In this document: positions 21,119-22,506 of the stretch, piece by piece
Layout: each line of letters begins with the position of its first letter
Position numbering within the stretch: the stretch's first letter is position 1
NCBI GenBank assembly: GCA_030596145.1
Contig: JAUVKS010000005.1
Span: 1-22,506 of the forward strand
Reading direction: 5' to 3'
DNA length: 22,506 nt
Origin: Pseudomonadota bacterium
Lineage (GTDB): Bacteria; Desulfobacterota; Syntrophia; Syntrophales; JADFWA01
Made by a program: the position numbers and the translations under genes
Notes under the pieces: model-generated
Databases searched by the model: none
What the model was told of the DNA's origin: nothing
The model's input: the letters and a program-made list of their open reading frames with translations, nothing else

Positions 21119-22506
21119 ATGGAAGTACGAAGAGGTTTGCCAGGGGGACAATATAAACCCTTGAGCGACCAAGACGTTGAAAAGATACATAAAACCAGCC
21201 TCAGGGTCTTTACCGAAGTGGGAATACAGGTGAATTTCCCCGAGGCGAGAGAGCTATTCCGGAATGCGGGAGCGGAGGTAGATGAGACCAGCCGGGTGGT
21301 GAAAATTCCCCAAGACCTTGTGGAAGAACTGGTTAATAAAGCACCTTCCGTGATTCTCTTGTGCGGCCGGGCGGAAAACGGTGAGCTGGACTGTGAAATT
21401 GGTGGCAAAAAGGTGTATTTAGGCACGGGAGGCACCGCCTTGAATGTACAGGATCCGGGCAGTCAGGATTCCCGGAGGGCGAAAATTGACGATGTCATGA
21501 ACATGGCACGCCTTGTGGAGGCGCTGGATAATATTCATTTTTACATGCTCAACGTATATCCCAATGATCTTCCCGTGGAAGAGGTGGATGTGAACCGCTT
21601 TGGCGCCGCCTTGAATCGTACCAGAAAACATGTAATGGGCGGGGTCTACACCATTGAGGGGGTGAGAAACGTCATCAAGATGGCGGAAATCATAGCGGGT
21701 TCCCCACAGAAGCTCAGAGAACGACCCTTTATTTCCATGGTGACCTGCCCCATCAGCCCTTTCAAGCTGGATGGAAGTTATAGCCCACTAACAATGGAGG
21801 CAGCCCGCAACCGCATCCCTGTGGTTGTGCCTTCAGAACCTCTTTGTGGCGCTACTGCCCCCATCACACTGGCCGGAAATCTCGTGGTACAAAACGTGGA
21901 TACCTTAGCCGGCGTAATGCTTACGCAACTCACAAACCCCGGTGCCCCCGTAATTTATGGGTGCATATCTTCTATCACGGATCTGAGGGATATGAAGTAC
22001 CTCTCAGGAGCCGTGGAAATGGGATTGATGAACGCGGCCGCGGCCCAAATTGCCCAGTTTTACCGTCTTCCCTATTACGCGACAGCGGGAATGTCCGATT
22101 CCAAAGTAAATGATGCCCAGGCAGGATATGAATCGGCCATCACCAACCTGATGGTCGCCTTGGCGGGAGCAAACTTCATCCATGACGCGGCTGGATTTCT
22201 CGAATTCTGCATGACCGCCTCCTATGACAAGCTGGTTATCGACAATGAGATTATAGGTATGGTCATGCGGGCCGTGGAAGGCATCGAGGTAAACGACGAA
22301 ACCCTGGCCTTTGATCTGCTCAAGAAGACGGGGCCGGGAGGACACTTCGTCTCCGCGCGTCACACACGGCGTTACATGCGTTCCGAACAATACGTACCAC
22401 AGTTAAGCGATCGGGAAAATCGGGATGAATGGCAAGAGGCAGGTGCAAAGGATGCCGGAACACGGGCGACTGAAAAGGCAAGAAAAATTTTAAACAGTCC
22501 TCCGCA
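21119..22506 (+). CDS. MttB-family (trimethylamine/quaternary amine) methyltransferase, partial
   Basis: The 462 visible codons run open to the window edge. Features of the TIM-barrel MttB family include LGTGGTALNVQDPG near residue 101, MVTCPISPFKLDGSY, EPLCGATAPITLAGNLV, YGCISSITDLRDMKY, and TAGMSDSKVNDAQAGYES. It would move a methyl group from a methylated amine to a corrinoid protein. There is no in-frame TAG. Lys329 in DSKVND stands near where pyrrolysine (position 334 in Methanosarcina MttB, from memory) would be, so this is a non-pyrrolysine homologue. Characterised ones of that kind use glycine betaine and similar quaternary amines; the substrate here is unknown. The ATG has AGGAG 7 nt upstream. 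The cognate corrinoid protein should lie beyond the right edge. Confidence 0.9.
   Translation, partial: MEVRRGLPGGQYKPLSDQDVEKIHKTSLRVFTEVGIQVNFPEARELFRNAGAEVDETSRVVKIPQDLVEELVNKAPSVILLCGRAENGELDCEIGGKKVYLGTGGTALNVQDPGSQDSRRAKIDDVMNMARLVEALDNIHFYMLNVYPNDLPVEEVDVNRFGAALNRTRKHVMGGVYTIEGVRNVIKMAEIIAGSPQKLRERPFISMVTCPISPFKLDGSYSPLTMEAARNRIPVVVPSEPLCGATAPITLAGNLVVQNVDTLAGVMLTQLTNPGAPVIYGCISSITDLRDMKYLSGAVEMGLMNAAAAQIAQFYRLPYYATAGMSDSKVNDAQAGYESAITNLMVALAGANFIHDAAGFLEFCMTASYDKLVIDNEIIGMVMRAVEGIEVNDETLAFDLLKKTGPGGHFVSARHTRRYMRSEQYVPQLSDRENRDEWQEAGAKDAGTRATEKARKILNSPP

Noticed and set aside
21119..22506. Pyrrolysine-encoded MttB
   Set aside because: No in-frame TAG is present; Lys329 stands at about the expected place.

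Overview
The window looks like a chromosomal piece of an anaerobic bacterium of the Desulfobacterota ('deltaproteobacterial') kind. This is inferred from gene content: a split P-protein (gcvPA/gcvPB), an MttB-family methyltransferase beside a stand-alone methionine-synthase-activation-like protein, a DUF362/ferredoxin protein, and many dispersed REP-like palindromes of the ATTCCCG...CGGGAAT type. No rRNA, tRNA or CRISPR array was seen.

Layout. (1) 1-1497, minus strand: lipA (runs off the left edge) and lipB, the lipoate synthesis pair. (2) About 1500-11180: a roughly 9.6 kb accessory island, visibly richer in A+T than its flanks between about 3.8 and 8.8 kb. On the minus strand it holds, in transcription order, a 37-aa tail of a DNA methyltransferase/type IIG enzyme, a 1348-aa NACHT/STAND-like NTPase with a C-terminal PD-(D/E)XK nuclease-like domain, a tightly coupled HEPN/DUF4145-like protein, and two HEPN-MNT toxin-antitoxin pairs of different type and opposite gene order. 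The pairs alternate with two copies of a small Cys-containing protein invaded by REP repeats. On the plus strand lies an apparently intact IS1182-family insertion sequence. (3) 11185-16036, minus strand: gcvT-gcvH-gcvPA-gcvPB of the glycine cleavage system. (4) 16258-22506, plus strand: lpdA (the L-protein, divergent from gcvT), an O-methyltransferase-like protein, a DUF362 protein with two 4Fe-4S motifs, a methionine-synthase-activation-like protein and the start of an MttB-family methyltransferase (runs off the right edge).

How it fits together. The core genes form a one-carbon/lipoyl module. LipB and LipA would build the lipoyl group on GcvH; GcvPA/PB, GcvH, GcvT and LpdA would cleave glycine to CO2, NH3, NADH and methylene-tetrahydrofolate; the MttB-type protein with its activation partner would bring in methyl groups from methylamine-like substrates through a corrinoid protein. 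The accessory island sits between gcvPB and lipB.

The most interesting points are: the N-terminal-NTPase/C-terminal-nuclease protein with its coupled HEPN partner, a candidate anti-phage system; a 133-bp mobile repeat present twice, once empty and once carrying a 129-bp MITE, giving an internal empty-site control with an exact 5-bp target duplication; and the fact that the MITE and the full IS share termini and both sit in the apex of a REP-type palindrome.
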